Below, in pieces: positions 1 to 11,565 of a stretch of DNA of 64,000 nt. Under the pieces are notes generated by a model that worked only from the letters and a program-made list of their open reading frames with translations, was not told the origin of the DNA and made no database searches. How positions within the stretch are numbered: the first letter of the stretch is position 1; every line of letters starts with the position of its first letter. The translations under genes were made by a program, and so were the position numbers. Source of the DNA: Terfezia claveryi (lineage: Eukaryota; Ascomycota; Pezizomycetes; Pezizales; Pezizaceae); assembly GCA_015179025.1 (NCBI GenBank), contig WHUX01000121.1:1-64000 (forward strand). The letters run 5' to 3'.

Positions 1-492
1 GCTATCTAAGCTATATAATCTTGATCTAATCAGTATATAGGCTTGCTTGCTACTGTGTGCTTACTTCTAGTTTCTTACTTATGGATTCCAGAGAGAAACC
101 AGCAGCCTATTTATACTTTTCTGAGATCTGATGACTAAGGAAATAAATACAATAAAGGGTAGTATACCCGAAGGTAGTGCATTATACAAAAGAGATCATG
201 TGGTTATAGTAATGAGTTATATGACCTAAACAATAGTCATATGGCTTTAGTAATGAGTCACATACCTTAAACAAAGGTCACGTAGCCATAATAAGAGTGT
301 ACTTATATGGCAAGTTCTATAGAATTTCCAATGACAAATTCTATATACTATAGATGCTTATAAAGTAGTAGGAGGTGGTAGAAGGCTAGTTTTTCAACTG
401 AGAGACTTAGTTATATAATATAGTAGTAATATAAGAAATATAAAAATATATAATCAATTATATAAGTAAATGAAACAACGTTCTCCATTATA
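1..492 (-). repeat. Gypsy-1 3' LTR (cut by window start)
   Basis: It matches the sequence from about 16440 to 16937 with scattered, mostly transition differences. Its right end reads CTCCATTATA where the other copy reads CTCCATTACA, a CA-to-TA change in the terminal dinucleotide of the LTR. The purine-rich stretch just inside it (about 493-540, read on the minus strand) is where a polypurine tract belongs. Confidence 0.85.
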
Positions 493-1771
493 CTTCCTTA
501 TATAGAAGGATTTCCTCTCTTTACTTCTCTTACTTTGCTAAATTGGTTTCCATACGTTCTAAGATTTGATGCATCGTTAATATATTAGTATTAACATGAA
601 TATTTTTAGTATTTCCTTAACTCATGATTCTATCTTGTTCTTATTAGATGAGAGCTCAAGTCTTATCTCTAGTTTGTGGTCCTTGTTTTCCTCTAGTTGT
701 TTAATGTCTCTTGAATAAATCTTCTATACTTTTAGTTATCTAGAAGTCTTAGAAAATTTCGGTAGTGATATCATTAGCATTTACCCAAGAATCATATTTA
801 GGAGAGTATTCTAGCCATCTGACCTTATACTGTCTTTCTCTAGTTCAAGGAGCTGTTTTGAATTCTAATACCTTTTCAACTTCATAATAATCATCTTGAA
901 TTAGTCTTAGTTCCTGAGATTATCTGTAAGGGAACTGGATAGAATTATTTTTATAATAGGGTTTAAGTTTACTGAAATGAAAAGTATTATATATAAGGTA
1001 GAGGTTAGATTGACTGGATAGGTTCAGGCTATAGTTATTGTGTTTTCAATTTCTAGAAACAATAGGAAATAGGACTAGCCATTTTGGTTTGAGCTTTAGT
1101 AAGATATTTAATAAGTTAATATTTTCTAAGGAAAGTATAACATATTGTCCGCCTGAAAATTTGGCTGTATTAGGTAGTCATTTGTTTGCTTGAGATGTTT
1201 GAGTCTTCTTGGCATTATATAAGTTTTTAGATATTACTTTATGACATTTGTTTCCCAGTACATATGTATTAATAGAGTATGGAAGTATCGATATACTAAA
1301 ATGTGCATTAAATCCAAATAGTGTAGAAAAAGGGCTATTCTGTCTAGCAGCATTATACTTAGAGTTAAGTTTGAACTATATCTCTCGTAGTTTCTATAGC
1401 CAATCAAATCCTTCGATTTTACAGGTTCTTGCTACTTACAAAATTTCTGATTGTCTATCTGTACATGGATGATATGTGGTAGACAGTTCTAACTTAATTC
1501 CTTTATTTCTAGCCTAATTTTGAAAATGCGTTGACATTAAAAGAGTGTCGCAGTCAAAAACAATACAAAAAGAGTATCCTATAGTCGGAACTACATGAGT
1601 ATCAAAAGTAGCAGTATATTGTTCAGCTATGAGATTATTTGAGACAGAAATAAAAAACTTGAATCCTAATTGTCTATTGATAATCGTTTAAAGTTATAAA
1701 ATACAAACTATATGATCTTCTTTAATAGGAATATTTGAGTACAAAATTGAATACTTAGTAAATACAGGTAC

Positions 1772-2280
1772 TGTAAAAACCATGTTCTTAGTCTCAATTT
1801 GACACTCAAACAAGCTTGTTCAGGTATCGTGCTGTTCTTGACACTCGAATAGGCTTGTTCGGGTGTCATTAATAAGTAATTGTTATCTTAGCTTCTGAGA
1901 TAGGAATCTCGAGAAGCTTATTCATTCCACAGCCTTAGCCTAGAATCATGTATATATATTTTCATTTCTCTGCCCTGTTGTTGGATCCCCATCCAACGTG
2001 TTATATATCCAATACAGAACTTTGCTTCTCCCAGCGCTTGTACACCTCTCTTGTGTACAACTTTGTCTTGTACAAACAACTCTGTAGCATAGCTACCTCC
2101 CTCTAACATACGTGGCAACCACTTCCGTATATCTCTTGTCCTTGTCTCTTGCCCCCAGCCCTTGCCCTATTCCAGCCTTCCACTAATTACATATGTAATG
2201 CTCCAACATGTGTTTTACCTTGTTCTTGTACTCACTCTAACGTACTGCTTAGTCGCCTTGTCCCCAGAACCATTGTTATA
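1772..2280 (+). repeat. Gypsy-2 5' LTR
   Basis: It starts TGTAAAAACC and ends GTTATA (the expected ending is probably GTTACA). It aligns end to end with 7464-7972. Differences are mainly C/T and G/A transitions. The gag start codon follows within three bases at 2283, unusually close. Confidence 0.9.
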
Positions 2281-2282
2281 CT

Positions 2283-3540
2283 ATGTTAGATCACTCTGAT
2301 CAACCAGTACGCTCAATATCTAACCAAGATACCACTCCCATACTTGCAGTCAGATTTCGGGCCTGGCAAGCCCTACCCATCTCTATAAATCAGGCTAACT
2401 TCGGCAGCTATCGCCAGACCATTATCAATATCTACCTTGCTGCAGATGCATTAGGTCAACAGCTGGAATCAGCTATATATAAAGGACAACAAAAACAGAC
2501 AAGAACCAATGATGAAGTTACGATATACACCGAAGACCTCTTCTCCTGCCAGGCTGACCTCGCAACTGCCCAGAATGACTTGATTAATGAAAGAAGGACC
2601 ATCCAGAGCCTGAATAGAGCCCTGGATATGATTCAAGCAGCCCCAGCACCCCAAGCACCACAGTTACCCAAGACTCAGGATCTCTCTACTCCGCCAAAGT
2701 TCAATAGTGATAGGACTTGCCTAAAAGCCTAGAAAAATTCCATCAAAATCAAACTAACTGGGGATGCTACAAAATTCCCTACTATTCAGTACTGATTAGC
2801 TTATGTATATGGCCTATTGGAGAGCAGAGCTTTAGACCAAGTCCAACCCTATATACTTGATAACCACTTCAACCTCCCTAATGTCACTGCTCTGCTCACA
2901 ATCCTAGACCATACCTTCGGAGACCCAGACCCTATAAGTACAGCCACTTGCACTCTCCGAGCACTAAAACAGAAGGGCCACGACCTTTCAATATATGTAG
3001 CAGAATTCTCAAGGTTGGCAGCAGAGGTAGAGTGGAATGATCGGGTGAAGCTAGAATAGTTCGAGTAAGGCCTCAATATTGAGCTGAAATAGGCTCTCCT
3101 CCAATCTCCAGATGTTGAAATCCTAGATGAATTCATTGATCAGGCATCTAAAATAGAGTAAAAGATTGCTAGGTTGAGAGTCCAAGCCAGCGCCTCCAGT
3201 ACCTATTGGCCTCCTGTTAAAGCCCAACACCCCCAGAGCCAAACACAGCAACTGCAACCCCAGAAACCGAGCCCTCAGACCCAAGCTACGGCCAATAAGC
3301 TAGCCCACCTATCCCTGATAGCTGAGGGCACCACCCCTATAGATTTATCATCAGGAAGGCCCTGCCTGACACAAGAAGAGAGGGATTATCGCCTCAATAA
3401 TAGGTTGTGCATTGCCTGTAGAAAAGGGGATTACTTTATTGTAGCCTGTCCTTTGAGAAAGAATCGCTCCCTGGCTATATATGTAGTGTCCAAAACTCCG
3501 AGGAGTCAGAAAAAGCAGAGTCCCTTGCCAAGTTGCTGAC
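2283..3540 (+). pseudogene. Gypsy-2 gag (broken)
   Basis: The first open stretch runs from an ATG at 2283 to a stop at 2732. The same type of sequence continues in pieces at 2817-3059 and 3174-3539. The piece at 2817-3059 has the helical signature of retrotransposon gag (DNHFNLPNVTALLTILD, then YVAEFSRLAAEVEWND). The last piece has a proline/glutamine-rich linker and a knuckle-like C-x2-C stretch (LCIACRKGDYFIVACP), in which a Tyr occupies the usual His region. It would coat the element RNA in the virus-like particle. Gypsy-3 carries the same gag on the opposite strand. Intervening TAG and TAA codons break the frame, so no full-length product is expected. Confidence 0.75.
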
Positions 3541-3589
3541 ACTAGTAAGGGATCTATTTTGGGTCATTTATCTTTGTCTGCGTTTTTTT

Positions 3590-5690
3590 ATCTATATTTA
3601 TGTCTGTTGATGAGTCTAGCCTGTTTGGCGAGTACTTCATTGTACCTATAACTGTCAAGTTCAATGATAAAACAGTGGTTATATCAGCTCTCATAGATTG
3701 TGGTGCTTCAAGAATAGCATTGATTAACTAGACCTTCATCAGTAAAAACTCTATACCAACCTCTAAGCTAAAGACCCCCCACCTTCTTAATATTATTGAC
3801 GGCCGCCCTATCTCTTTTAAGGCGATTACTAACCTCGCATGCCTGCCCAGTGCCATGAGTGATCACTCAGAAGATCTTCTAATGTTCATAACCAAGCTAA
3901 AGTATCCAATTGTCCTTAGGATCCCCTAGCTTAGGAAGCATAATATATCAGTCAACTTTGGCTCTTATACCCTATAGTTCAACAGCCAATATTGTAAAAA
4001 GCACTGCGGGAACCCAAAGGCCACAATCACTGCATTGTGTACCTTGCCCACCCTGATAATCCACCTGACCCAGGTGGTGCACCTGCTTACGTACCTCGAT
4101 GCCAATTCCCCTGTTCCTCCTGTACCTCCTGTTCTCCAAAAGCCTCTGAATGTTAGCTTCATTGGGGCAGGGGCTTTCCTTTACATTACTAGGAGGTACA
4201 AGCTAAAGGCTTATACCCTATCTATATATGAGGTGAACCTAGAAATCAACAAGATACGGCCTAAGGAGGAGTGGAAGGCCATGGTCTTGGATGAATATCA
4301 TGAGTTTATTGATCTATTTTCGGAAAAAGCTGTAGAGAAGCTAGTACCCCACCGACCTTATGACTATACAATTCCACTGATAGAGGGTCAAACTCCCCTC
4401 TATGGGCCCCTCTTTAGAATGTTCCAGGTGGAGCTAGAGGCTCTGAAGAAATACCTAGAGGAAAACCTCAATAAGAGCTTCATTCGCAATAGCTCTTCTC
4501 CAGTGGGTGCTCCTATGCTGTTTGTAAAAAAGTCGAACAGCTCTCTCCAGTTGTGTATGGACTATCGTAGCCTAAATAAGATAATGGTTAAGAATAGGTA
4601 TCTCCTACCTCTAATCCAGGAAACATTAGCCAGGATCTCCAAGGCAAAATGGTTCACTAAACTGGATTTGAGGAGAGCCTATAACCTGGTCTAAATAGCT
4701 GAAGGTGAAGAGTGGAAAACTGCCTTCCACACCCGGTACAGGCACTTTAAGTACAATGTTATGCCTTTCGGCTTAACCAATACTCGGGCCTCTTTCCAGT
4801 ACTTTATTAACAATACCTTACGAGACTTTTTAGATATGTTCTGCATGGTCTACCTTAACAATATCCTGATCTATTCAGACACTCTAGCAGAGCATAAAAT
4901 TCATGTCTAACAAGTGCTAGAAAAGCTGAAGCAAGCTGGATTATACCTTAAGCCTGAGAAATGTGAGTTTCATATGTAGGAGGTCAAGTATCTGGGGTTA
5001 ATTATCACTACTGAAGGTATCAGAATGGATCCCACCAAGATTACCGCTGTCTAGGAATAGCAAATTCCAGCAAATATTAAGGAGGTCTAAGCCTTCCTGA
5101 GGTTTGCTAACTATTACCAGCAGTTCATTCTAGAGTATTCGAAAATTGTAGCCCCCCTCACCACTCTGAACAAAAAAGACCAGTACTTCGACTAGAATCC
5201 AGAAGCCCAATCTGCCTTCCAGAACCTCAAGGAAGCTTTCTGCTCAGCACCGATCCTAGTCCATTTCGATTTGGACAGTAAATATATTATGGATACTGAT
5301 ACCTCTAACTATATCTCTGTAGGAATCTAGTCTCAGTATGTCAATAGGATCCTCTACCCTGTAGCCTACTTCTTAAAAAAGCACTCCCTGGCTAAGTACA
5401 ACTAAGAGATCTATGACAAAGAGCTGATGGCCATCGTATAAGTATTCAAAGAATGGAGGCCATATCTGGAGTCAGCCAAGGGGATTATCAAGGTATTATC
5501 TGACTACAAAAACCCTAAATATTTTACAACCACTAAGCTGCTAAACTAATGGCAGGCCAGGTGGTTAGAATTCCTTTCTCGGTTCAAATTTAAGATCAAG
5601 TACTGGCCAGGAAAGGCTTATGGCAAATCGGACCCCTTGACTAGTAGATCAGGTGACCTCCATAAAGGAGGGGATAAAAGCCTAAAATAC
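3590..5690 (+). pseudogene. Gypsy-2 protease, reverse transcriptase and RNase H (broken pol)
   Basis: A protease-like segment near 3640-3900 contains LIDCGASRIALIN, a D-x-G-A type active site (usual form D-S/T-G-A). Reverse transcriptase spans roughly 4250-5200: CMDYRSLNKIMVKNRYLLPLI, then FTKLDLRRAYNLV, then YLNNILIYSD. The last motif should be YxDD, and both aspartates have become asparagine through G-to-A changes, so the polymerase site is dead. RNase H follows at about 5270-5620 ([28 protein letters not shown]). Stops interrupt every domain. A short run encoding alternating Ala, Glu and Lys at 5755-5840 lies between RNase H and integrase and looks like a small in-frame minisatellite. Confidence 0.85.
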
Positions 5691-5919
5691 TAAAATCAAG
5701 TAGTATTGAAGCCCGAAAACCTCGATCTAGCGGCCAATGTCCTTGCTGATATGGAAGCTGAGGCTGAGGCTAAGGCTAATGCAGAAGCTGAGGCTGAGGC
5801 TAAGGCTAATACGGAAGCTAAGGCTGAGGCTGATGAGGAAGCTGACCTCCAACAACTGGTGAGATAGGCATACAAGGATAACCTCCTGGCCAAGGAAATC
5901 ATTACCGCAGTAGATTCCG

Positions 5920-7310
5920 GCCAACGCCGCTACCCTAAGATCTCCCTGGCTGAGTATATCATCCAAGAAGGCCTCCTTTACTACCTTAAATAGCTCTATG
6001 TGCCAAAATGAGAGCTGCACCTGTGAGTGATTAAGGAACACCATAATATCCCAGTGGCAGGCCACCCAGAAGTGTCTAAAATATTGTAATTGCTGGCTAG
6101 GGAATATACATAGATCGACCAGTGGAAGGACGTAGAGCGGTATATACAGAATTGCTATGTTTGCAATCATGCTAAGCCCGTCTGCCATGCCCCATATGGT
6201 ACCCTGAAGCCTCTGGATATCCCGGATCAGCCATGGCTGTACCTGACCATGGATTTCGTGAGAAGATTGCCAGAAGATATAGAATTCAATACCATCTTGA
6301 TAGTAGTAGATCAGCTGATGAAGATGAGGCATGTCATACCTTGTCAGGATACCTGTTCGGCCAAGAAGTTGGTCAACCTCTACCTCAATAATGTGTTCTG
6401 GTATCACAGGCTTCCCAAATCCATTGTATTAGACCATGGCCCTCAGTTCACCTCAGACTTTTGGAGAGCATTCTATGAGCTTCTAGGGATTAAAGTACAT
6501 TTGTTAACAGTATATCACCCCCAGACAGATGGGCAATTGGAGAGGATGAATACCATTATGGAGCAATACCTGCAGGCCTTTGTTGATTACTAGTAGGACA
6601 ACTAGATTTCATTGTTAGCAACCTGCAAATTTGCTGCCAACAACTAGTTCTCGGAATTATTGAAAACATCCCCCTTTCCTAGCCAACTATAGTTGGCACC
6701 TCTGGTTTGTAGATACCCTGGCACCCTTACAGAAGGCCAGAAATGATACTCCAGTACAGGAGTTTACAGCTAGACTTGCTAAGCTCCACTCCACCCTAAA
6801 AGCGGAGCTAAGATATGCACAAGCCAGGCAAGCTGAGTATGCTAACGGATCATGACTGCCAGCTCCCAGATACCAGCCAGAAGACAAGGGGTGGCTCTCT
6901 AGTCAGTACTTCTGGATAGAACGACCTTCTCGTAAGCTGGATCATAAGTTCCTAGGGCCATATGAGGTATTAGGGAATATAGGCACTCACACCTATCAGT
7001 TGAAGTTCCCTAAAAATATCAAATGCTACCCGGTTGTTTATGTCTTGGGGATTGAACCAGCAGCCAATGATCCCCTCCCTGTGCAAAAGCACCCACTACC
7101 CCCTCCCGTAGTGATTGCATGTAAAAAGCAGTGGGAGGTTGAGGAGGTACTGGACTCCAGAAAATGCTATGGGCGAGTTCAGTATAAGGTCAAGTGGGTA
7201 GGGGATGAGGAGACTACCTGACAACCTGCAGAAGACTTAAAGAATGTGCAGAATTTGGTTACCCTGTTCTACCAACGATACCTCAGGAAGCCTCGCCCAG
7301 TCAACTGAGG
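5920..7310 (+). pseudogene. Gypsy-2 integrase with C-terminal chromodomain (broken)
   Basis: The zinc-binding part (CYVCNHAKP) is near 6150-6180. The catalytic core is open from 6249 to 6593 and shows the three acidic positions in MDFVRRLP, VLDHGPQFTS and HPQTDGQLERMN. The tail at about 7110-7310 reads WEVEEVLDSRKCYGRVQYKVKW, followed by a QPAEDLKN segment, which is a chromodomain. Chromoviruses use this domain to bind modified histones and steer insertion. The stop at 7219-7221 sits where a Trp is expected in the chromodomain (TTW to TT-stop), consistent with TGG-to-TGA decay. Confidence 0.87.
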
Positions 7311-7463
7311 TTGTAACTTTGCATTGTTGTTGTTGTTTTTGTTCTTGTTGTTGTTTGGAGTTGGAGTTGGGGTCCTTGTTATTGCACTTGTTGTTTTCTA
7401 TATTAATTACTAGTTGTTGTGCCCAGGCCCCATCACTGGGGCTTCAGCCTAAAGAGGGGATAG

Positions 7464-7972
7464 TGTCATAACTATATTCTTGGTCTCAATTTAACACTTG
7501 AACAGGCTTGTTCGGGTGTCATGCTGTTTTTGACACTTGAATAGGCTTGTTCAGGTATTGTCGATAGGTAATCATTATCTTAGCTTCCGAGATAGGAATC
7601 TCGGGAAGCTTATTTCTTTCATGGCCTTGGCCTGGAATCATATATATATATCTTCATTTTTCCGCCCTCTCGTTGGATCTCCATCCAATGTCTTATATAC
7701 CCAATACAAGACTTTGCTTCTCTCAGTGCTTGTACACCTTCCTTGTGCATATCCTTGTCTCATACAAACAACTCTGTAGTTTAGCTGCCTCCTTTTGATA
7801 TATATGGCAACCACTTCTATATGTCTCTTATCTTTGCCTCTTGCTCCTAGCCCTTGCCCCATCCTAGCCTTCCTCTGATCACATATGTAGTGCTCCTATA
7901 TGTGTCTCATCTTGTTCTTGTCCTCACCCCAGTGTACCCCTTGGTCGCCTTGTCTCCAGAGCCGTCGTTATA
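7464..7972 (+). repeat. Gypsy-2 3' LTR
   Basis: It starts TGTCATAACT immediately after the polypurine tract and ends GTTATA. It has the same length as the 5' LTR. The bases after it (GGTGC) mirror GGTAC in front of the 5' LTR. Confidence 0.92.
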
Positions 7973-9446
7973 GGTGCTAACTTAAGAATATCTATTGATA
8001 TATCTGTCTATAGCCTGCTTGATATATATAATAGAGTTACAAGTCCAAGTAGCACCTTGTTGGAATACTTTGTCTTTTGACAAGTATTGCAACTTCTAAT
8101 ATAGTCTTTAGTTAGTTCTACAAAGGACTAGCAATCATATTGGTCTGTAAGATATTTTATTATTTTTTCAATACCACTATAAGCAGTTGCTTTATATGTA
8201 TTTTTAATAACTAATTCGAGATAGTTCTTACCTTCAATATTAAAGGTAGAGGGTAAGACTGATCTCCCTTGTCCTTGTCAGTTCTTGACATATAAAAATC
8301 TATCTTTTCTCCTATAATCTTTACAGTTCATAAAGGTATTATTTTATAGTTCTTTCAGATAGAACATACTCTTATGTACAATTGATATGTGGCCTTCATA
8401 TCTGTTCCTTAGTCAAGCCAATATGTAATGAAGTAGTCCTTATTATCTTTCCATTTGTTGCTAATATATTTCTCTTCAATGAGCTTGTTGACGGTCAGTT
8501 CAATCCTTTAGTTAAAGTCATTGATGGTAGGTTTCTTCTCCTTACATATAAAAGCATTATGTCCTAAGAACTTTCAAAAATCACAACACTATCTAGAGGT
8601 CTTGGTATCTTGAATGAAAGAGGGTGCTGGATCTTTATTAATAGCTACTCACTTTTGGGAACAAGTGGTAATAGTGATGGTGTTGATTGGAATTGCATTG
8701 TTGCTGCTAGCAGTTGTAGCTAGTTGTTGAAGTATATTTCATGGTTGTTGTGGAGCAACAGAAGTATCCTTGATCTCCTATTATATTTATTAGGTACTTA
8801 TTTGTTCAGTAGAATTACTGAACTGAATGCTAGGTTATAAAGTAGGGCATATCAGCTTATTAGTATTCTATCTTTTTGCCTATTCTCTGATTTTCTGGAT
8901 AGCTTCTTTGCGGCTGAGAGCTTGAGGAGGTAGATATACTGGTATTTGTTGTACTAGTGCTAGTTCCTTTCGAGACTCATTTGCAGATACAAGATATACA
9001 ATATGAGACGTAAGGAATTTCTTTTCCTTCTTAAGAACTGAAGCTAACAGATTATAGTTCAAACTGCCATGTCCATGGTGGTTGCAGATTACTTATATTT
9101 TGATAGTGAACATGTAGTTGTTCATAGTATGGGAACTATAATGAGTTAGACAGTAAAAATCTCAGCAAAAGGACTAGTGTATCCTTTTGTATTATTACCA
9201 GTTGCTATGAACTAGGTCAATAGCGATTTCCTTTACTTCTTCAGGAGTGAGGGTATTTTATTAAGCATTTTCAGAAGAAAGAGGCCTATATCTTAGTCTA
9301 AGAACTATTAAAGGTTTGTTCTTGTTTATATTAGGTATATGATCATACCTACTAAAAACTTCATTAAGTATAGTGGATAAAGTCTTATTGTCTGAGAACT
9401 CTTCTTCCTTCATTATATCATATTCACTTTCTTTATCATCAGGAAC

Positions 9447-11565
9447 AAAAATTTGGCATCCGGACACAGTACTAAGCGTCCGAATGCGATTTTACGTCCT
9501 GTGCGTCCTGTGCATCCAGACGCTCCGAGGTATTGCATTACGATCCGGACGCAACTAGGGCCTTGCGCTACATCGCAATAGAATCCCGACGCTATTGGGG
9601 CAACAATAGCCGTCCAGACGGTGGTTGACATAAGCTCAAGGTCTGGATGTCAGAGTTCATTCCTATCCCATCAACAACTCAATTGAGGTTGTTAATGCTA
9701 TAGGTTCCATGTCTGGCGTTGCTGAACCGAGGCCCCAAATCGCTCTCTTCTACAATGCACACCCGCTCACTACTTGCATGTATGACAGCTAGGTATATAG
9801 CCACTATTGTAGCCATTGAATATGTACATAGCAGAAATATCTATTATATTCGCTAATAATTATATACACAGAAGTAATAGATATATATATAGAGCATACA
9901 ATTACTGCTCCAATCATACTAACACTCGCTCTAATACTCACTCTAATACTTGCCCTAACACTTATTCTAATACTCGCTCTAATACTCACTCTAATACTCG
10001 CTCCAATACTCGCTCTAATACTCGCTCTATTACTCGCTTTAATGCTCACCGTAATGTGCTGGGATATAGAGCAAAGGGAAAATATGCAAGGAAAGGAGGT
10101 ATATATACAGGAAAACCATAGTTGCTAAGGCCGACTGGTAAGGCCGACAATTTAGACTTTCCGAAGACAATGAGATAAGGGATAACAAGAGAAGTGGTAG
10201 GACAGTTATCAATAGCACTCAGGCCCCTTTCGCCTGTAGGTGCTGTACTATTCAATGCCTGGCCAGGTAATAGTCATATTGGGAAATTGTAGTCATTGTA
10301 TAGAGATATTTTCGGAGTTTACGGTTTGTGATATATTTCGTAGGAATTCATGCATTCGCAGGCATATATATATATATATATATGTGCGAGAAACTCATGC
10401 TTTTGGAGACTTATATATATATATGCCCGCAGATACATGGAATTCTCGCATATATATATATAAGTCTCCAAAAGTACGAGTTTCTCGCACACACATATAT
10501 ATATGCCCACGAATGCATGCATTTCTCTATATGTCTCCAAAAGCATGAGTTTCTGGCATATATATATATATATGCCCATAGATGCATGAAATTCTCACAT
10601 ATATATATATAAGTCTCCAAAAGCACAAGTTTTTCATACATATATATATATATATATATGCCCGTGAATGCATGAATTCCTACGAAACATATCACAAAGC
10701 GTGAACTCCGCATATATCTTTATACAATGACTACGATTTCCCAATATGACTATTACCAGGCCAGGCATTGAATAGTACGGCATCCACAGGCAAAAGGGGG
10801 CTGAGCGCCATTGATAACTGTCCTGCCACTTCTCTTGTTATCCCTTATCTCATTGTCTTCAGAAAGTCTAAATTGTCAGTCTTACCAGTCAGCCTTTGCA
10901 ACTATGGTTTATCTGTATATATACCTCCCTCCCTCGCACATTTTCATTTCGCTCTATATCCCAGCACATTACGGCAAGTATTAGAGCAAGTAATAGAGTG
11001 AGTATTAGAGTGAGTATTGGAGCGAGTATTAGAGCAAGTATTAGAGCGAGTATTAGAGCAAGTATTAGAGTGAGTATTAGAACGAGTGTTAGGGCAAGTA
11101 TTAGAGTAAGTATTAGAGTGAGTGTTAGTACGATTGGAGTAGCGATTGTATACTCTATATATATATCTATTACTTCTGTGTATATAATTATTAGCAAATA
11201 CAATGGATATTTCTGCTATATGCATATTCAATGGCTGCAATAGTGGCTACATACCTAGCTGTCATACATGCAAGTGGTGAGCAGGTATGCATTATAGAAC
11301 AAACCGATTGTGGGCTATCCATTAGCAACGTAGCTGTAGAACCTATAGTATTAGGGACGAGTAGCCCGTTCCATATTGCGTCCAAGAGGAGGGAGCATTT
11401 GCAAAGCACATGTGTTGCATTCCAGGCGCATGAGTACTGTACGAGCACCGTCTGAGTACGTCTGGACGCTTGCACGCCAAGCGTTTGGCATCCTAATCTT
11501 GAGTTTTTCTCATATGCGTCCTATATGTCCCAGGCGTCCAGACGCATAGGACGCAAATAATATTT
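9447..11565. mobile_element. Foldback element: about 1-kb arms, inserted in Gypsy-1
   Basis: The left half is the reverse complement of the right half, with the axis near 10510. Paired landmarks are 9816/11228, 10255/10768 and the ends 9447/11565. The ends carry GCGTCC-type motifs (CATCCAGACGC, GCGTCCTGTGCG and their complements). Each arm has a run of 12-bp repeats of the type GCTCTAATACTC (9925-10045 and 10980-11130), then a conserved unique block. The axis consists of alternating TA dinucleotide runs and short hairpins (10360-10660). No transposase is encoded. It separates Gypsy-1 RNase H from integrase, so it arrived after Gypsy-1. I could not settle a target duplication because the flanks are T-rich. 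Confidence 0.85.

Larger units (their letters stand above)
1772..7972 (+). mobile_element. Gypsy-2: complete Ty3/Gypsy chromovirus with two 509-bp LTRs, inserted in Gypsy-1
   Basis: LTRs lie at 1772-2280 and 7464-7972, both 509 bp. A polypurine tract (AAAGAGGGGATAG) directly precedes the right one. Flanks GGTAC (1767-1771) and GGTGC (7973-7977) form a 5-bp target duplication that differs by one transition. Internal order is gag, protease, RT, RNase H, integrase, chromodomain, all on the plus strand. It sits inside Gypsy-1 integrase DNA, so it is the younger of the two. Many in-frame stops, mostly TAG, show it is inactive. The same family occurs again at 19665 on the other strand. Confidence 0.93.

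Noticed and set aside
9804..11475. Open frames with Ser-Asn-Thr or Ser-Ile-Arg repeats
   Set aside because: They are encoded by the 12-bp repeats of the foldback arms, in mirrored pairs on both strands.
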